Below are positions 25,882 through 36,000 of a stretch of DNA of 64,000 bases, one piece after another. The notes below the pieces were generated by a model. That model worked only from the letters and a program-made list of their open reading frames with translations. It searched no databases and was not told the DNA's origin. The position numbers and the translations under genes were made by a program. The DNA is from an uncultured Eubacterium sp. (GTDB lineage: Bacteria > Bacillota > Clostridia > Lachnospirales > Lachnospiraceae), in contig CAPAOV010000010.1 of the NCBI GenBank assembly GCA_948579355.1, positions 14,293-78,292 on the forward strand, given 5' to 3'. Numbering within the stretch: position 1 is the first letter of the stretch; each line of letters starts with the position of its first letter.

Positions 25882-28133
25882 TACAGACTCGCATGACAGG
25901 TACGAGCAATAACATCGTTCTGCTGTTCCTCTGTCAAGTCAATGAACTTAACCGCATAACCGGATACACGGATTGTAAAGTTCGCATACTCTTCTTTCTC
26001 AGGATGTGCCTGAGCATCCAAAAGTTTATCTGTACCGAATACATTAACGTTTAAGTGGTGTGCTCCCTGATCGAAGTATCCGTCAAGAACCTGTTTCAGG
26101 TTGTTGATTCTCTCTTCTTCCGTATGGCCCAATGCATTTGGATTCATTGTCTGTGTATTAGAAATACCATCCAATGCCCAGTGATATGGGATTTTAGCAA
26201 CTGAGTTCAAGGAAGCTACCAAACCATTCTGTTCAGCACCATAACTTGGTGATGCACCCGGAGCAAATGGAGTAAATGCTTTTCTTCCATCCGGCAATGC
26301 ACCTGTAGCCTTACCATATACTACGTTTGATGTAATTGTCAAAATAGATGTCGTAGGCTCAGAGTTACGGTATGTGTGGAACTTCTTAATTTTTGTAAGG
26401 AATGTATCAAGAAGCCATACACCAATCTCATCCGCGCGCTCGTCATCATTACCATATTTAGGGAATTCACCCTCTGTCTCAAAGTCAACTACAATGCCAT
26501 CTTCGTTACGGATTGTCTTAACCTTAGCATATTTAATAGCGCTAAGAGAATCGATAACGTGTGAGAAACCAGCAATACCTGTCGCAAAAGTACGACGAAC
26601 ATCGGTATCAATCAATGCCATCTCAGCAGCTTCATAGTAATACTTATCATGCATATACTGAATCAAGTTCAGGATATTTACATACAAGCCTGCCAGCCAA
26701 TCAAGCATACGGTCATAGCTTTCCATCACTTCATCATAATCTAAGTACTCAGAAGTAATCGGTCTGTAAGCAGGACCAACCTGATCAAACTCTTTCTCAT
26801 CCACACCACCGTTGATGGCATACAACAAAGCTTTGGCAAGGTTTGCTCTAGCCCCGAAGAACTGCATCTCTTTACCTGTCTGTGTAGCGGATACACAGCA
26901 GCAGATGGAATAATCATCGCCCCATACCGGCTTCATTACATCGTCATTCTCGTACTGGATGGAACTTGTACGGATGGAAATATCTGATGCGTATTTCTTA
27001 AATGTCTCTGGCAAATCGGAAGAATAAAGTACTGTCAAGTTTGGCTCAGGAGACGGTCCCATATTCTCTAACGTATGCAGGAAACGGAAGTCTGTCTTTG
27101 TAACCATGGAACGTCCGTCCATACCAATACCAGCAACTTCCAAAGTAGCCCATACCGGGTCTCCGGAGAACAACTGGTTATAAGATGGTATACGAGCAAA
27201 CTTAACCATGCGGAATTTCATTGTCATGTGGTCAATCAATTCCTGTGCTTCTGTCTCTGTCAAGATGCCTTTCTTCATATCTCTTTCAATATAAATATCA
27301 AGGAATGTGGAGATACGTCCTACGGACATTGCCGCACCATTCTGTGTCTTAATGGCAGCTAAGTAACCAAAGTACAACCACTGTACTGCTTCTTTTGCAT
27401 TTGCAGCCGGCTTAGAAATATCATATCCATAAATCTTAGCCATCTCTTTCATGCCTTTCAACGCACGAATCTGTTCGGACAACTCTTCACGGAGACGAAT
27501 GATATCATCAGTCATCATTCCGCAGCCACAGTTTGCTTTGTCCTGCTCTTTCTGCTCAATCAGGTAATCAATACCATACAGAGCAACACGGCGGTAATCG
27601 CCTACGATACGACCACGTCCATAAGTATCCGGCAAACCGGTTACGATATGGCTGTGACGAGCTTTTTTCATCTCTGGTGTATAAGCATCAAAAACGGCAG
27701 CATTATGAGTTTTATGATACTCGTTAAAAATCTTCTCATATTTTGGATTTGGCTCATATCCGTATGTTGTACAAGCCTGCTGTGCCATCTTGATACCGCC
27801 AAAAGGCATGAATGCACGTTTCAAAGGCTTATCTGTCTGAAGACCAACAATCTTCTCAAGGTCTTTCATATCTTCATTAATATATCCGGGACCATATGCT
27901 GTTAAGCCAGATACAACCTCTGTCTCCATGTCAAGCACGCCGCCTTTAGCACGCTCTTCTTTCTGCAATTTCTGCAATTCACCCCAAAGTTTGTCAGTAG
28001 CCTCGGTAGGGTCTGCCAAGAAGCTCTCATCGCCATCATATGGAACATAGTTCTTCTGGATAAAGTCTCTTGTGTTCACTTCTTCCTTCCATATAGAACC
28101 TTCGAAACCTTCCCATTCTTTGAAATTAACCAT
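25881..28133 (-). CDS. pflB: Formate C-acetyltransferase (pyruvate formate-lyase)
   Basis: A 750-residue glycyl-radical enzyme converting pyruvate and CoA to acetyl-CoA and formate, the main anaerobic pyruvate split. The catalytic cysteine pair is within [12 protein letters not shown] (about residues 410-412; three Cys in a row rather than the usual two). The glycyl-radical site is G725 in IRVSGYAV near the C-terminus. Other PFL signatures include [17 protein letters not shown] and [10 protein letters not shown]. The start at 28133 follows AAGGAGGCCATAAAGA. It is driven by a strong promoter at 28184-28212 and co-transcribed with pflA. The enzyme is oxygen-sensitive, which fits a strict anaerobe. 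Confidence 0.98.
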   Translation of the reverse strand: MVNFKEWEGFEGSIWKEEVNTRDFIQKNYVPYDGDESFLADPTEATDKLWGELQKLQKEERAKGGVLDMETEVVSGLTAYGPGYINEDMKDLEKIVGLQTDKPLKRAFMPFGGIKMAQQACTTYGYEPNPKYEKIFNEYHKTHNAAVFDAYTPEMKKARHSHIVTGLPDTYGRGRIVGDYRRVALYGIDYLIEQKEQDKANCGCGMMTDDIIRLREELSEQIRALKGMKEMAKIYGYDISKPAANAKEAVQWLYFGYLAAIKTQNGAAMSVGRISTFLDIYIERDMKKGILTETEAQELIDHMTMKFRMVKFARIPSYNQLFSGDPVWATLEVAGIGMDGRSMVTKTDFRFLHTLENMGPSPEPNLTVLYSSDLPETFKKYASDISIRTSSIQYENDDVMKPVWGDDYSICCCVSATQTGKEMQFFGARANLAKALLYAINGGVDEKEFDQVGPAYRPITSEYLDYDEVMESYDRMLDWLAGLYVNILNLIQYMHDKYYYEAAEMALIDTDVRRTFATGIAGFSHVIDSLSAIKYAKVKTIRNEDGIVVDFETEGEFPKYGNDDERADEIGVWLLDTFLTKIKKFHTYRNSEPTTSILTITSNVVYGKATGALPDGRKAFTPFAPGASPSYGAEQNGLVASLNSVAKIPYHWALDGISNTQTMNPNALGHTEEERINNLKQVLDGYFDQGAHHLNVNVFGTDKLLDAQAHPEKEEYANFTIRVSGYAVKFIDLTEEQQNDVIARTCHASL

Positions 28134-28183
28134 TCTTTATGGCCTCCTTCTCTTTAATAGTTTTACTTTTGTTTTCATTTGTA

Positions 28184-28235
28184 ATCATAACACTTTCTTC
28201 TAGCGATTGCAACCCCTTTTTTAGGAATCATTCCT
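28184..28235 (-). promoter_or_regulatory. Promoter of pflBA with an upstream palindrome
   Basis: The minus strand has -35 TTGCAA (28207-28212), a 17-nt spacer and -10 TATGAT (28184-28189). A 13-bp palindrome AGGAAT-G-ATTCCT (28223-28235) lies about 10 bp upstream of the -35 and 16 nt beyond the MATE gene stop. Its position suits an activator site, but it could also be the base of a weak MATE terminator because short A/T runs flank it. Confidence 0.65.
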
Positions 28236-28250
28236 ATTTTTTACAATTTT

Positions 28251-29606
28251 TTAGTAATCCCTTATTTCACGCATAACCATCACCCCGGATACTGCCGCCG
28301 CAAGGCAGTCCGCCACCGGTCCAGCGTACATAATTCCATCAATCCCCATAAAGAGAGGAAAGAGTATCAGAAGCGGCAGCAAAAAGATAATTTGCCTTGT
28401 CAGGGCCAGAAAACTTCCCGTCTTTGCCTTGCCAACTGCCGTGAAAAAATTGGATGAAATCGGCTGCAGAAAATTGACGAAAGTAAAGAACAGGAAGATA
28501 TGGAAATAGTTCACGGAAAAGGTAAAGTATAAATCCGACCCCTGTCCGAATACAGATATAATCTGTCGTGGAAAAATCTGAAATGCCAGAAATGCCAAAA
28601 CTGACAAAACAGCCCCCGCACTGACCGCTTTCCGGTACGCCTCTTTCACTCGCTTTTTCTTACCCGCCCCATAATTGAAACTGGCAATCGGCTGCAAACC
28701 CTGTGACAATCCAATAATAAAAGACATAAAAATCATATTTACTTTTGAAATAATACCGGAACAGGCAATCGGGATATTTTCTCCATATACCGATTGCGCT
28801 CCATAATATTTGAGCGACTGATTCATAATAATCTGCACAATCATCATGGCAACCTGATTACTGCAAGGCGCCATTCCAAGAGAGGCAATGCGTTTCACAT
28901 ATGCCGCTCTTATCCGAATATTCTTCCGTCCGATTTTAACACTCTGGCAATGGGCAAGAAACCATGCCGCCATACAGCCGGAAACAAACTGCCCGATAAT
29001 GGTAGCAAGCGCCGCTCCGGTCATTCCCATATTGAGGCCAAAGACAAATGCGGCGTCCAGTATTGTATTGATAACTGCTCCTGTCAGATTGCAGAGCATT
29101 GTTATCTTTGGTCTTCCATCGGCACGAATCAAATGGCCGCCACCGGTAGATAACAGAAGAAAAGGAAATCCAATGGCAGTCACTCGCGTATATTCCAAAG
29201 CATATGGGAGAACATCGGCCGGAGAGCCAAAAAACAGGAGAAGCGGGCGCGTAAACAACTCGGTAATCACTGCCAGCACTACACCACATAGCACTAACAG
29301 TACTGCCGCATTTCCTATTATATTGACCGCGCGTTTCCGGTTGCCGCCCCCCATCGCCAGATTAAACGCCGAAGAACCTCCGATTCCCAATAAGAGCGCC
29401 AAAGCCAGACAGGAAGTCGATAACGGAAATGCAATATTGGTTGCCGCATTTCCCAATTCTCCCACCCGCTGACCGATAAAGAACTGGTCAACAATATTAT
29501 ATAACGAACCTACGAGCATTGATACAATGCTCGGAAGCGCAAACTTTCGCAACAAAGAATTGATTTTTTCCTCACCCAGCGGATTGTATTTTGCTGTCTT
29601 TTCCAT
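28251..29606 (-). CDS. MATE-family efflux transporter
   Basis: A 451-residue polytopic membrane protein with about twelve hydrophobic segments in two homologous bundles, the MATE layout. Characteristic stretches are FALPSIVSMLVGSLYNIVDQ near the N-terminus and GLSQGLQPIASFNYGAGKKKR at the start of the second half. MATE pumps export cationic drugs or metabolites by Na+ or H+ antiport; the substrate cannot be told. The start at 29606 follows AGGAGAAACAGAA. It lies 23 nt downstream of the SanA/YdcF remnant. Confidence 0.93.
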   Translation of the reverse strand: MEKTAKYNPLGEEKINSLLRKFALPSIVSMLVGSLYNIVDQFFIGQRVGELGNAATNIAFPLSTSCLALALLLGIGGSSAFNLAMGGGNRKRAVNIIGNAAVLLVLCGVVLAVITELFTRPLLLFFGSPADVLPYALEYTRVTAIGFPFLLLSTGGGHLIRADGRPKITMLCNLTGAVINTILDAAFVFGLNMGMTGAALATIIGQFVSGCMAAWFLAHCQSVKIGRKNIRIRAAYVKRIASLGMAPCSNQVAMMIVQIIMNQSLKYYGAQSVYGENIPIACSGIISKVNMIFMSFIIGLSQGLQPIASFNYGAGKKKRVKEAYRKAVSAGAVLSVLAFLAFQIFPRQIISVFGQGSDLYFTFSVNYFHIFLFFTFVNFLQPISSNFFTAVGKAKTGSFLALTRQIIFLLPLLILFPLFMGIDGIMYAGPVADCLAAAVSGVMVMREIRDY

Positions 29607-29629
29607 TTCTGTTTCTCCTATTCTAATCT

Positions 29630-30007
29630 CTAATCATCCGTAGCTGATGCATCTCCATGAATGGAAATCTTCTCACCTAAGTAAGTTGGTTTCTGCTGAA
29701 ACAGATTATAAACAACATCTTTTGTTCTGGCAAAATTTTCTCTAAAATCCCGAACCCACTGTCCTCCATAAACGACATCCTCTGCCGGCATGCCATACGC
29801 CTCAAAAATCTCACCCGCCCCCAATACTAAAATGCAATCTGCTTCCGGAATTTCTGCCATCTGTGTCTCTTCATATATATATTGTTTCATTCCATACTTA
29901 ACAAAGGCACTGCCGCCAAAAACGATACTACCGCCTAGTATTCCCAACGCCAGAAGAATCATAAGCGTACGTTTAAGTCCTTTGTGTTTTCCATTACAAA
30001 TCTTCAT
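29630..30007 (-). pseudogene. SanA/YdcF (DUF218)-family remnant with a large internal deletion
   Basis: A 125-codon frame with a good start (AAAGGGAGGGCTTAG before the ATG), a single membrane helix (residues about 13-32) and the family's entry strand EIPEADCILVLGAG. It then jumps directly to what looks like the family's last 50 residues (EDVVYGGQWVRDFREN, ARTKDVVYNLFQQKPTYLG, ISIHGDASATDD). Full SanA/YdcF proteins are about 200-240 residues with a conserved SGDH and YHLYRA core between these parts, which is missing here. The joint, near residue 64, keeps the frame. A folded active enzyme is unlikely. Deletion is inferred from family knowledge. Confidence 0.7.
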
Positions 30008-30111
30008 CTAAGCCCTCCCTTTAAGAAAAAGGTGACCCGCATCCATGACGAGCCACCTCTCATTTCTCTGTCCGTTAATTTTCTCCTGAATATCAGCAGA
30101 ATAAGCAAGCC

Positions 30112-30420
30112 TTATAACTTGAAGTTTAACAATGGTATAACTGATGTCGCATAGAAAATCAAATAAATGATACCGCCGACAATACCTACTAAAGAACATG
30201 CCACACCGGCTATCGCCATACCACGCCCCGGTCTGTTTTCTTTAAGTGCCAAAGCAGAAAGAATGACACCGACAATGCCACAAATAATACCTATAAGTCC
30301 ACAACAGACAATAGAAACAATACCTAATACCATCCCTGCAATCGACATTCCCATACTGCCCTCCTGCTGTGGCTCTCCCATATTATTCATAGGATTTGCA
30401 TTATACATATTTTCGTCCAT
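30112..30420 (-). CDS. DUF4190-type small membrane protein
   Basis: A 102-residue protein with a polar N-terminal tail (MDENMYNANPMNNMGEPQQE) and two glycine-rich hydrophobic hairpins: SIAGMVLGIVSIVCCGLIG to ILSALALKENRP, then GRGMAIAGVACSLVGIVGG. This is the DUF4190 pattern of repeated AGLVLGI-type segments joined by a short KEN-P loop. Function is unknown. The ATG at 30420 follows GAGAGGGGGATTCGA; a longer in-frame start at 30474 lacks a ribosome binding site. It stands alone between the SanA remnant and a methyltransferase. Confidence 0.8.
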   Translation of the reverse strand: MDENMYNANPMNNMGEPQQEGSMGMSIAGMVLGIVSIVCCGLIGIICGIVGVILSALALKENRPGRGMAIAGVACSLVGIVGGIIYLIFYATSVIPLLNFKL

Positions 30421-30522
30421 TCGAATCCCCCTCTCATTACAATTCATAAAATCACTAGAATCTAATTTTACCATATCTGCCGGCTCTCTGCAATTCTTTT
30501 GTGATTTTAGTTTTGCTCCAGA

Positions 30523-31302
30523 CTATTTTTCCGCATATATTTTTAACCTGCGGAAAGTTTCAAAATAAGTTCCATCCGGCTGCCGTGTCTTTTTAATCAT
30601 CTCTGCGATAACCTCATCGCGAAAAATCTCTTTTACGTTATCGGGCAGGCATTTAAGAAACGGAACAATACAAGGCTGGTCTATCCATCTTATCATTTCC
30701 GCCTCGTCAGAAAAATACCTGTCCCTGTTCACTTCCGTAATTGTAACATCCGAAAAGCCAATTGAAGATATCAATTTTTCATATTGGGATTTTGACGGCA
30801 TGAACCACGGCCACTCGAAAGTTCTGAAATATTCTGCAAATTTGACATCCGCTATTTTTTTCCGAGTAACATCAATAAAATTGGCACAATTACCGGCACC
30901 GCCGAAATCCCATAATATTATCCCTTGAAACTTTAATGCCCGATATGCATTTTCCAATAAACGTTTATGGTCTTTAATCCAGTGAAGGGCTGCATTTGAA
31001 AAAATAATATCAAATTCATTCTCATAATCTATTTGGTTAATATCCACTTGTTGAAATTCGATATTATCTTTTATAATGCCTTTCGCCGTTTCTATCATCC
31101 CCATTGACGCATCAATACCTAACACTTTTCCATTTGGTACTGCCAGAGATAATTGTTCTGTCAGGACGCCATCTCCGCAGCCTAAATCTAATATCCGTTC
31201 ATTCCCTCTAAGTTTAAGTTCTGAAATTAATGTATTTCCCCATTCCTTTTGATGTGCGGAAGCCTTTTTGTACTTTTTTCCGTCAAATTCAAATACATTC
31301 AT
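30523..31302 (-). CDS. Class I SAM-dependent methyltransferase (trans-aconitate methyltransferase-like)
   Basis: A 259-residue small-molecule methyltransferase with SAM motif I ILDLGCGDGVL (about residues 33-43), the acidic residue closing strand 2 in VLGIDASMGMI, and FDIIFSNAALHWI, which is typical of the Tam/UbiE-like group. Nothing in the context reveals the acceptor. The ATG at 31302 follows GGGGAGGTACTGTTAT; the longer open frame begins in the intergenic space. It is separated from the upstream DUF2752 gene by 41 bp and may share its transcript. Confidence 0.85.
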   Translation of the reverse strand: MNVFEFDGKKYKKASAHQKEWGNTLISELKLRGNERILDLGCGDGVLTEQLSLAVPNGKVLGIDASMGMIETAKGIIKDNIEFQQVDINQIDYENEFDIIFSNAALHWIKDHKRLLENAYRALKFQGIILWDFGGAGNCANFIDVTRKKIADVKFAEYFRTFEWPWFMPSKSQYEKLISSIGFSDVTITEVNRDRYFSDEAEMIRWIDQPCIVPFLKCLPDNVKEIFRDEVIAEMIKKTRQPDGTYFETFRRLKIYAEK

Positions 31303-31343
31303 ATAACAGTACCTCCCCTTTTTATTTTCAATATCCGCTCTCC

Positions 31344-31784
31344 TCATGTCATCCACGTATAATGATAAACATAAAGCGCAACATTTTTTACAACTGCCTG
31401 AAGTACAACAATTCCCAATCCGGCAAAAACATAGGCCACATGAAATTTCATATAGTTATATTTGCCTTTCGTGAGCAGATAAATCCATCCCCGTATGACA
31501 TAAACGCTATAAAAGACAATTACATACATGACGGCTACGTTATAGTATAAACTCTGTAGCAGACGCCCATGCAAAACAGCCATCACTGCTCTCGTTGCAC
31601 CGCATCCGGTACAGTACATACCAACGTGCTGCCTCACAAAACAGGAGGGCGTTGATTGCTCCAAAAAATCAGGCGCAATCCTGTCGATAATCCAAACGGC
31701 AAGCAGCAGGATAAACATAATGTTTCCGATTATCCAGATGGGACGTTCCTCTCTCCATCCCCCATCAGGCCTTTTCTCCAACAT
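31344..31784 (-). CDS. DUF2752 membrane protein
   Basis: A 146-residue protein with three or four hydrophobic segments and the DUF2752 signature CTGCGATRAVMAVLHGR around residues 57-75. Two cysteines flank the invariant glycine at the start of the second helix. The biochemical role of DUF2752 is unknown. The ATG at 31784 comes 2 nt after the metallophosphoesterase stop (TGATAATG) with GGGGGAGG just upstream, indicating one operon with that gene. Confidence 0.85.
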   Translation of the reverse strand: MLEKRPDGGWREERPIWIIGNIMFILLLAVWIIDRIAPDFLEQSTPSCFVRQHVGMYCTGCGATRAVMAVLHGRLLQSLYYNVAVMYVIVFYSVYVIRGWIYLLTKGKYNYMKFHVAYVFAGLGIVVLQAVVKNVALYVYHYTWMT

Positions 31785-31786
31785 TA

Positions 31787-32929
31787 TCACACCTCCCCCT
31801 GCGAGCGAAGATGTACAAGCACATATTCACAATGCTCACCAGTGCGAATCGGAAAACGCCACCCCGCCACACCAGAAGATACAATGGCACGGCAGGTTCC
31901 CCTGTGATACATTCCATAATTCAAAATACCGGCCGCCTCGGAAATAATTCCTACCGGCCAGACCTGTCCGGCATGTGTGTGGCCGGACACTTGTAAATCG
32001 ACGCCCTGCGCACCATTTTCCCCGACCTCAATCGGCTGATGGTCAACCAATAGAATAAATTTCTTCTCACGCTCTTTCTCTGATAAACCGGCAAAAATCT
32101 CTTCTGAACTCTTGCGATTTGCCTTGCCGCTCCACGCCGCATCATCGCGACCGGCCAAAATCAAATCATCCGTCACCGACACATACTTGTCCCTCAAAAT
32201 CTGTATCCCATTTTTCTCAATAACCGCCTGCAATTGTTCATCGGTATAAGTGCGTTCTGACGTATATGGCTGTCTATCATGGTTTCCATAGACAAAGTAG
32301 ATGCCATACTTATTTTCCAGCTTACCAAACATGGCAAACACTTCCTCCAGCTTTTCTCTCGATGTTCCCTCTTCTACAATATCTCCCCCGAGAATGATAA
32401 AATCCGGATGGCATGCGTTGATTTCTTCAATTTTATTCTGTAAAACAGAGGGATTCTGTATCGTGTCATAGTGTACATCCGTGAGCAGCACCACATCATA
32501 ATCCCCGATTGGCTTCACCGTAGTTACGTTATATTCGGTTTTCTGAATATGATTCATGTTGTAAAAACCATATCCCATAACAAGCGCAAACAGAACGATT
32601 GGCACAACACCCATACGATAGATTCGGTGCAGGATATCATAAAACTTTGTCTCTTTCCATTTTCGCAGAAGCCGTCGCAAAACAAACGCAATTCCATCCA
32701 GCAAAAGGAACATAGCCAGAAAATGCAGGATAAACATAGCCGCTGTGTTCCACGTATTCCGACAAAGATAGCCGATGCCAACGGCCGCAATAACCCGAAG
32801 AATGCGTACCCACCATTTTGTTGGTGTACCTCCATAAAAGGTAATGAAAGAAGCCGATTTGACATATACATAAAAACCTGTCAAAAACATTATTAAAAGA
32901 AATAAAAAAATATTTGCAAAATAAAACAT
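31787..32929 (-). CDS. Membrane-anchored calcineurin-like metallophosphoesterase
   Basis: About 380 residues: four N-terminal hydrophobic segments (to about residue 125), then a metallophosphatase domain with all metal-ligand blocks, DVHYDT, GGDIVEE, GNHDR, VDHQP and SGHTHAGQVWP. These bind two metal ions and hydrolyse phosphoesters. The YkuE/YaeI-type layout suggests an extracytoplasmic phosphoesterase, perhaps acting on lipid head groups (inference). The start is uncertain: ATG 32929 has GGAG 9 nt upstream, while ATG 32944 has only AGGAA directly adjacent. It is first in an operon with the DUF2752 gene. Confidence 0.9.
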   Translation of the reverse strand: MFYFANIFLFLLIMFLTGFYVYVKSASFITFYGGTPTKWWVRILRVIAAVGIGYLCRNTWNTAAMFILHFLAMFLLLDGIAFVLRRLLRKWKETKFYDILHRIYRMGVVPIVLFALVMGYGFYNMNHIQKTEYNVTTVKPIGDYDVVLLTDVHYDTIQNPSVLQNKIEEINACHPDFIILGGDIVEEGTSREKLEEVFAMFGKLENKYGIYFVYGNHDRQPYTSERTYTDEQLQAVIEKNGIQILRDKYVSVTDDLILAGRDDAAWSGKANRKSSEEIFAGLSEKEREKKFILLVDHQPIEVGENGAQGVDLQVSGHTHAGQVWPVGIISEAAGILNYGMYHRGTCRAIVSSGVAGWRFPIRTGEHCEYVLVHLRSQGEV

Positions 32930-33032
32930 CTCCCCATACTCCATTTCCTGTTGTTTATGCCCAAAAAACTTAATCTGGCAAAAATAGTGTAACATATTTT
33001 TTATTCGCAGGCTATTATAATTTAGATTATAA

Positions 33033-33075
33033 TGACATAAGAGGACGGGCTGTCATACTTCCCGTCCTCTTGTCA
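33033..33075 (-). terminator. Bulged hairpin terminator after the giant surface protein
   Basis: AAGAGGACGGG (33039-33049) pairs with CCCGTCCTCTT (33061-33071) around an 11-nt loop. The stem can be extended by TGACA/TGTCA with a small bulge. It starts 12 nt after the stop at 33087. No clean U-tract follows on the minus strand (TATGTCATTATAATC). An AT-rich palindromic stretch at about 33013-33032 lies beside it. Confidence 0.6.
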
Positions 33076-33086
33076 TATCTGCTTTT

Positions 33087-36000
33087 CTATTTCTCTATCT
33101 TTATCCTAAGCTTTCGTTTACATCCGTTTTTGGCAAATACATAAATCGTGCAGCTTCCGATTCCCTTTGCCTTTATCTTTCCGCCTGCCGTTACCGTTGC
33201 TATCTTCTTATTGCTGCTCATATAGCGGAATTCTTTCGTATGCTTCACGGAGAGCTGCTTCTTCCGCTTATTGTACAGCACGGCTTTTGGACGGAGCTTT
33301 ACACTACCCCCTTTCTTCATCGTATAAGAAATTTTCTTTAACTTAATGTTTTTGACGTTCGTATACTTCCTGCTGTCTTTCCCCGCAACATGGATGTTCA
33401 TGGTTTTGGCGAGAGTAATCTTTTTCCCGTCTTTCCATTGATACGCCCTGACATACAATTTATAATTCTTTTTCGTATTTAGCTTTTTGCCGTTTATCTT
33501 CTTAATGGTAAGTGTTGTCTTTTTACCGCCCTTAACTTGTTTCAGCGATTTTTTGCCAAATTTCTTTCCGCAGTACTGCACATAGACGTCGTAACCGTCA
33601 GCGTCGTTTACCCTGCCCCATGAAATTTGAAGTTTCTTTCCTTTCTGTTTCCCTTTCAGATTAGAATGTAACTTTACAATATTGTCGGATAACTTATCCC
33701 CTGTTATGTCAGGCTTCGGCGTCAGGGTCGGTGTTGCCGTTGGTGTTGCTGTTGGTGTTACCGTCGGCGTCGGCGTCACACCGCCCGCCTCTTTATAGAC
33801 AATCGCATAGACCGAGAAACGGTCGGTAGCTATCGTAATGGTATCGTCAACGTCATCCAAATCCGTCAGAGTCTCCGCCACACCGTCATGCACACGGATG
33901 ATAGCATAAGTTCTTTTCTTTCCGCTGTCTTTACTCTTGAGGCTGTCCGGCACGTTAATGACAATCGTAAGTTTTTTCGCCGTCTCGGAAATGGCGCTGC
34001 GCTCTGTCCCGATAACTTTGAAAAGACTAATATCAAGATACTGCCCAATAACAAATCCCCGTACTTCACTGCTAGTTTTTAATACTTCCTGTACCACTGC
34101 CTTATCGCCGCTGCTAACGGTATCTTCCGCATCTTTTACATTAAGGATGAACTTCACATCGGTTCCTTTTTCTATCTCCGCTTTTTCTTTCTCCGTCAAA
34201 ATCGTTTCCGCCAATTCTTTTGTGTCGGTGGAAAATTTTGTCTCCGGAGCATTTTCTCCTTTTTCCACGTCTTTGCTGACCGTTCCTTTTATGGCGTGGG
34301 TATGAACCCTGATTGTCTGCGTCTCGGTTTTCTGATTGCCGGCATTGTCGATGGCCGTCACGGTAATAACTGTTTCGCCCGCCTCAAACTTATCCGCCGG
34401 AATGACAAAACTGACGTCGGTTTTTATATCTGTAGTAAAATCTGCGGATAGCGATGTTTCCTCTCCATTTCCTATTTTATATGTCACGGAAGAAAGTCCG
34501 GCGGATATGGCGTTGTCTTTATCATCTGTTACCGACACCGTAACTGCAGGAGCCGTTTCATATTCGCCCTGCACAGCGTCGGCGTCCGTCTGAAAATCTA
34601 TCTGCGGCGCATGATTCTCTATGATAAATCCTGCTGCGCCGAGTTCTTCACCGGCCATTACTGCCTCCGATATATTTCCTGCCTTATCCGCACAGGTAAT
34701 GCGGATGGTTCCTTTAAAATCTGCAGAAATGGTAATTTTGGCCTTGCCGTCCTCAATCGCTGATGTTTCCTCACTTGCCGTACCTCCCTCCGGCGTCACG
34801 GTATAAGTAATTTCATCTGCCCCGCTGCCCTCTTCCGTCACCGGCACCGTTATAATCAAACTATCTTTTCCAATCAACCACTGTCGGAAATGTTTCGGCT
34901 CGTAATTATACTTCAGCGTACCAATCACCGGAGCAATATCGTCTTTCCACTTCGCCCAGTATTCTTTGGCCCCGGTATCCGTACCGGAAATATCCGTTAC
35001 TGCTTCTCCGCTGTAGTCTGCGTTATCATACCAGCCGGCAAAGGTGTAGCCGCTCTTCGTCCAGTCTGCCGGCAGCGTCGCCCCCGTTCCCTCAATGTAG
35101 TCTGTAAGGGTAGTTCCGGCATTGCCGCCCACTCCATGCAGCGTAACGGCATAATGTCCGTTCACTCTCACTGCCTCGCTCGGCAGGCTCGAAAATTCTG
35201 TATCCGTGGCAGGTATACGCACGACATATTCCGCGACTCCGAGTCCGGTAATGCAGCCGCTTTCGTCAGCGGTCTTTTCTGTCCATGTCTCACCGCCGTC
35301 CGTGGATATTTCATAAGCCGCACCTGCAATCAGTCCGGTCAGTTTACCGTCCTCACTGCCATCCACGCTCACTTCTTTGCCAATCGGCGCCGGAGCTTCC
35401 GGTCTTGACGGTATCGTCAGGTTCTGGGCATCACTGTCCGCCCCCGGCAAACCATAACCGGAACGGATAATCCGGCAGTCTTTCCCCATCCATTCTTCAT
35501 AGATGAGCATATTGCCATCCTCATCCGTCGTACCAAGTTCGGTCACGGTTTCCCCATCTTTCTCGTATTCCAATTTATATTCCGCATTCGCTTCCAGCTC
35601 TGTCAGCGACGTTTGCCTGTAATCAATGACTGCGTTCGGCGCCGGGTATTTCTCGATTGGGCCGGACTGAATTGTCACAACCGCCGCCTTACTCGTAAAG
35701 CTTCCTGTACCGTCTGCACCATCCACGGCTTTTGCGCGCACATGATAAATTCCACCGGATGCGGTTGCTTCGCTTATCGCCGAGCCGACGCCGGAAAGTC
35801 CGGTAATCTCTGTTCCTGTGACGACGGCGTCACGCCATTTCCACATATTGCCGCCATCCTCGGAAATCTCATATGCCTTACCTGCCGTCAGACCCGTAAT
35901 CTTACCGTCGCGCCGCAGCGGATGGCTTTCATCTACCGTACTAAGTTCAGGCGCTGCCGGACGCTCCGGAATGGTAATGCTCTGGGCCGGACTGTCACTT

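Noticed and set aside
28223..28235. Rex or FNR-type redox operator before pflB
   Set aside because: The palindrome AGGAATGATTCCT fits neither the TTGTTAA-type Rex site nor the FNR/CRP TTGA-N6-TCAA pattern.
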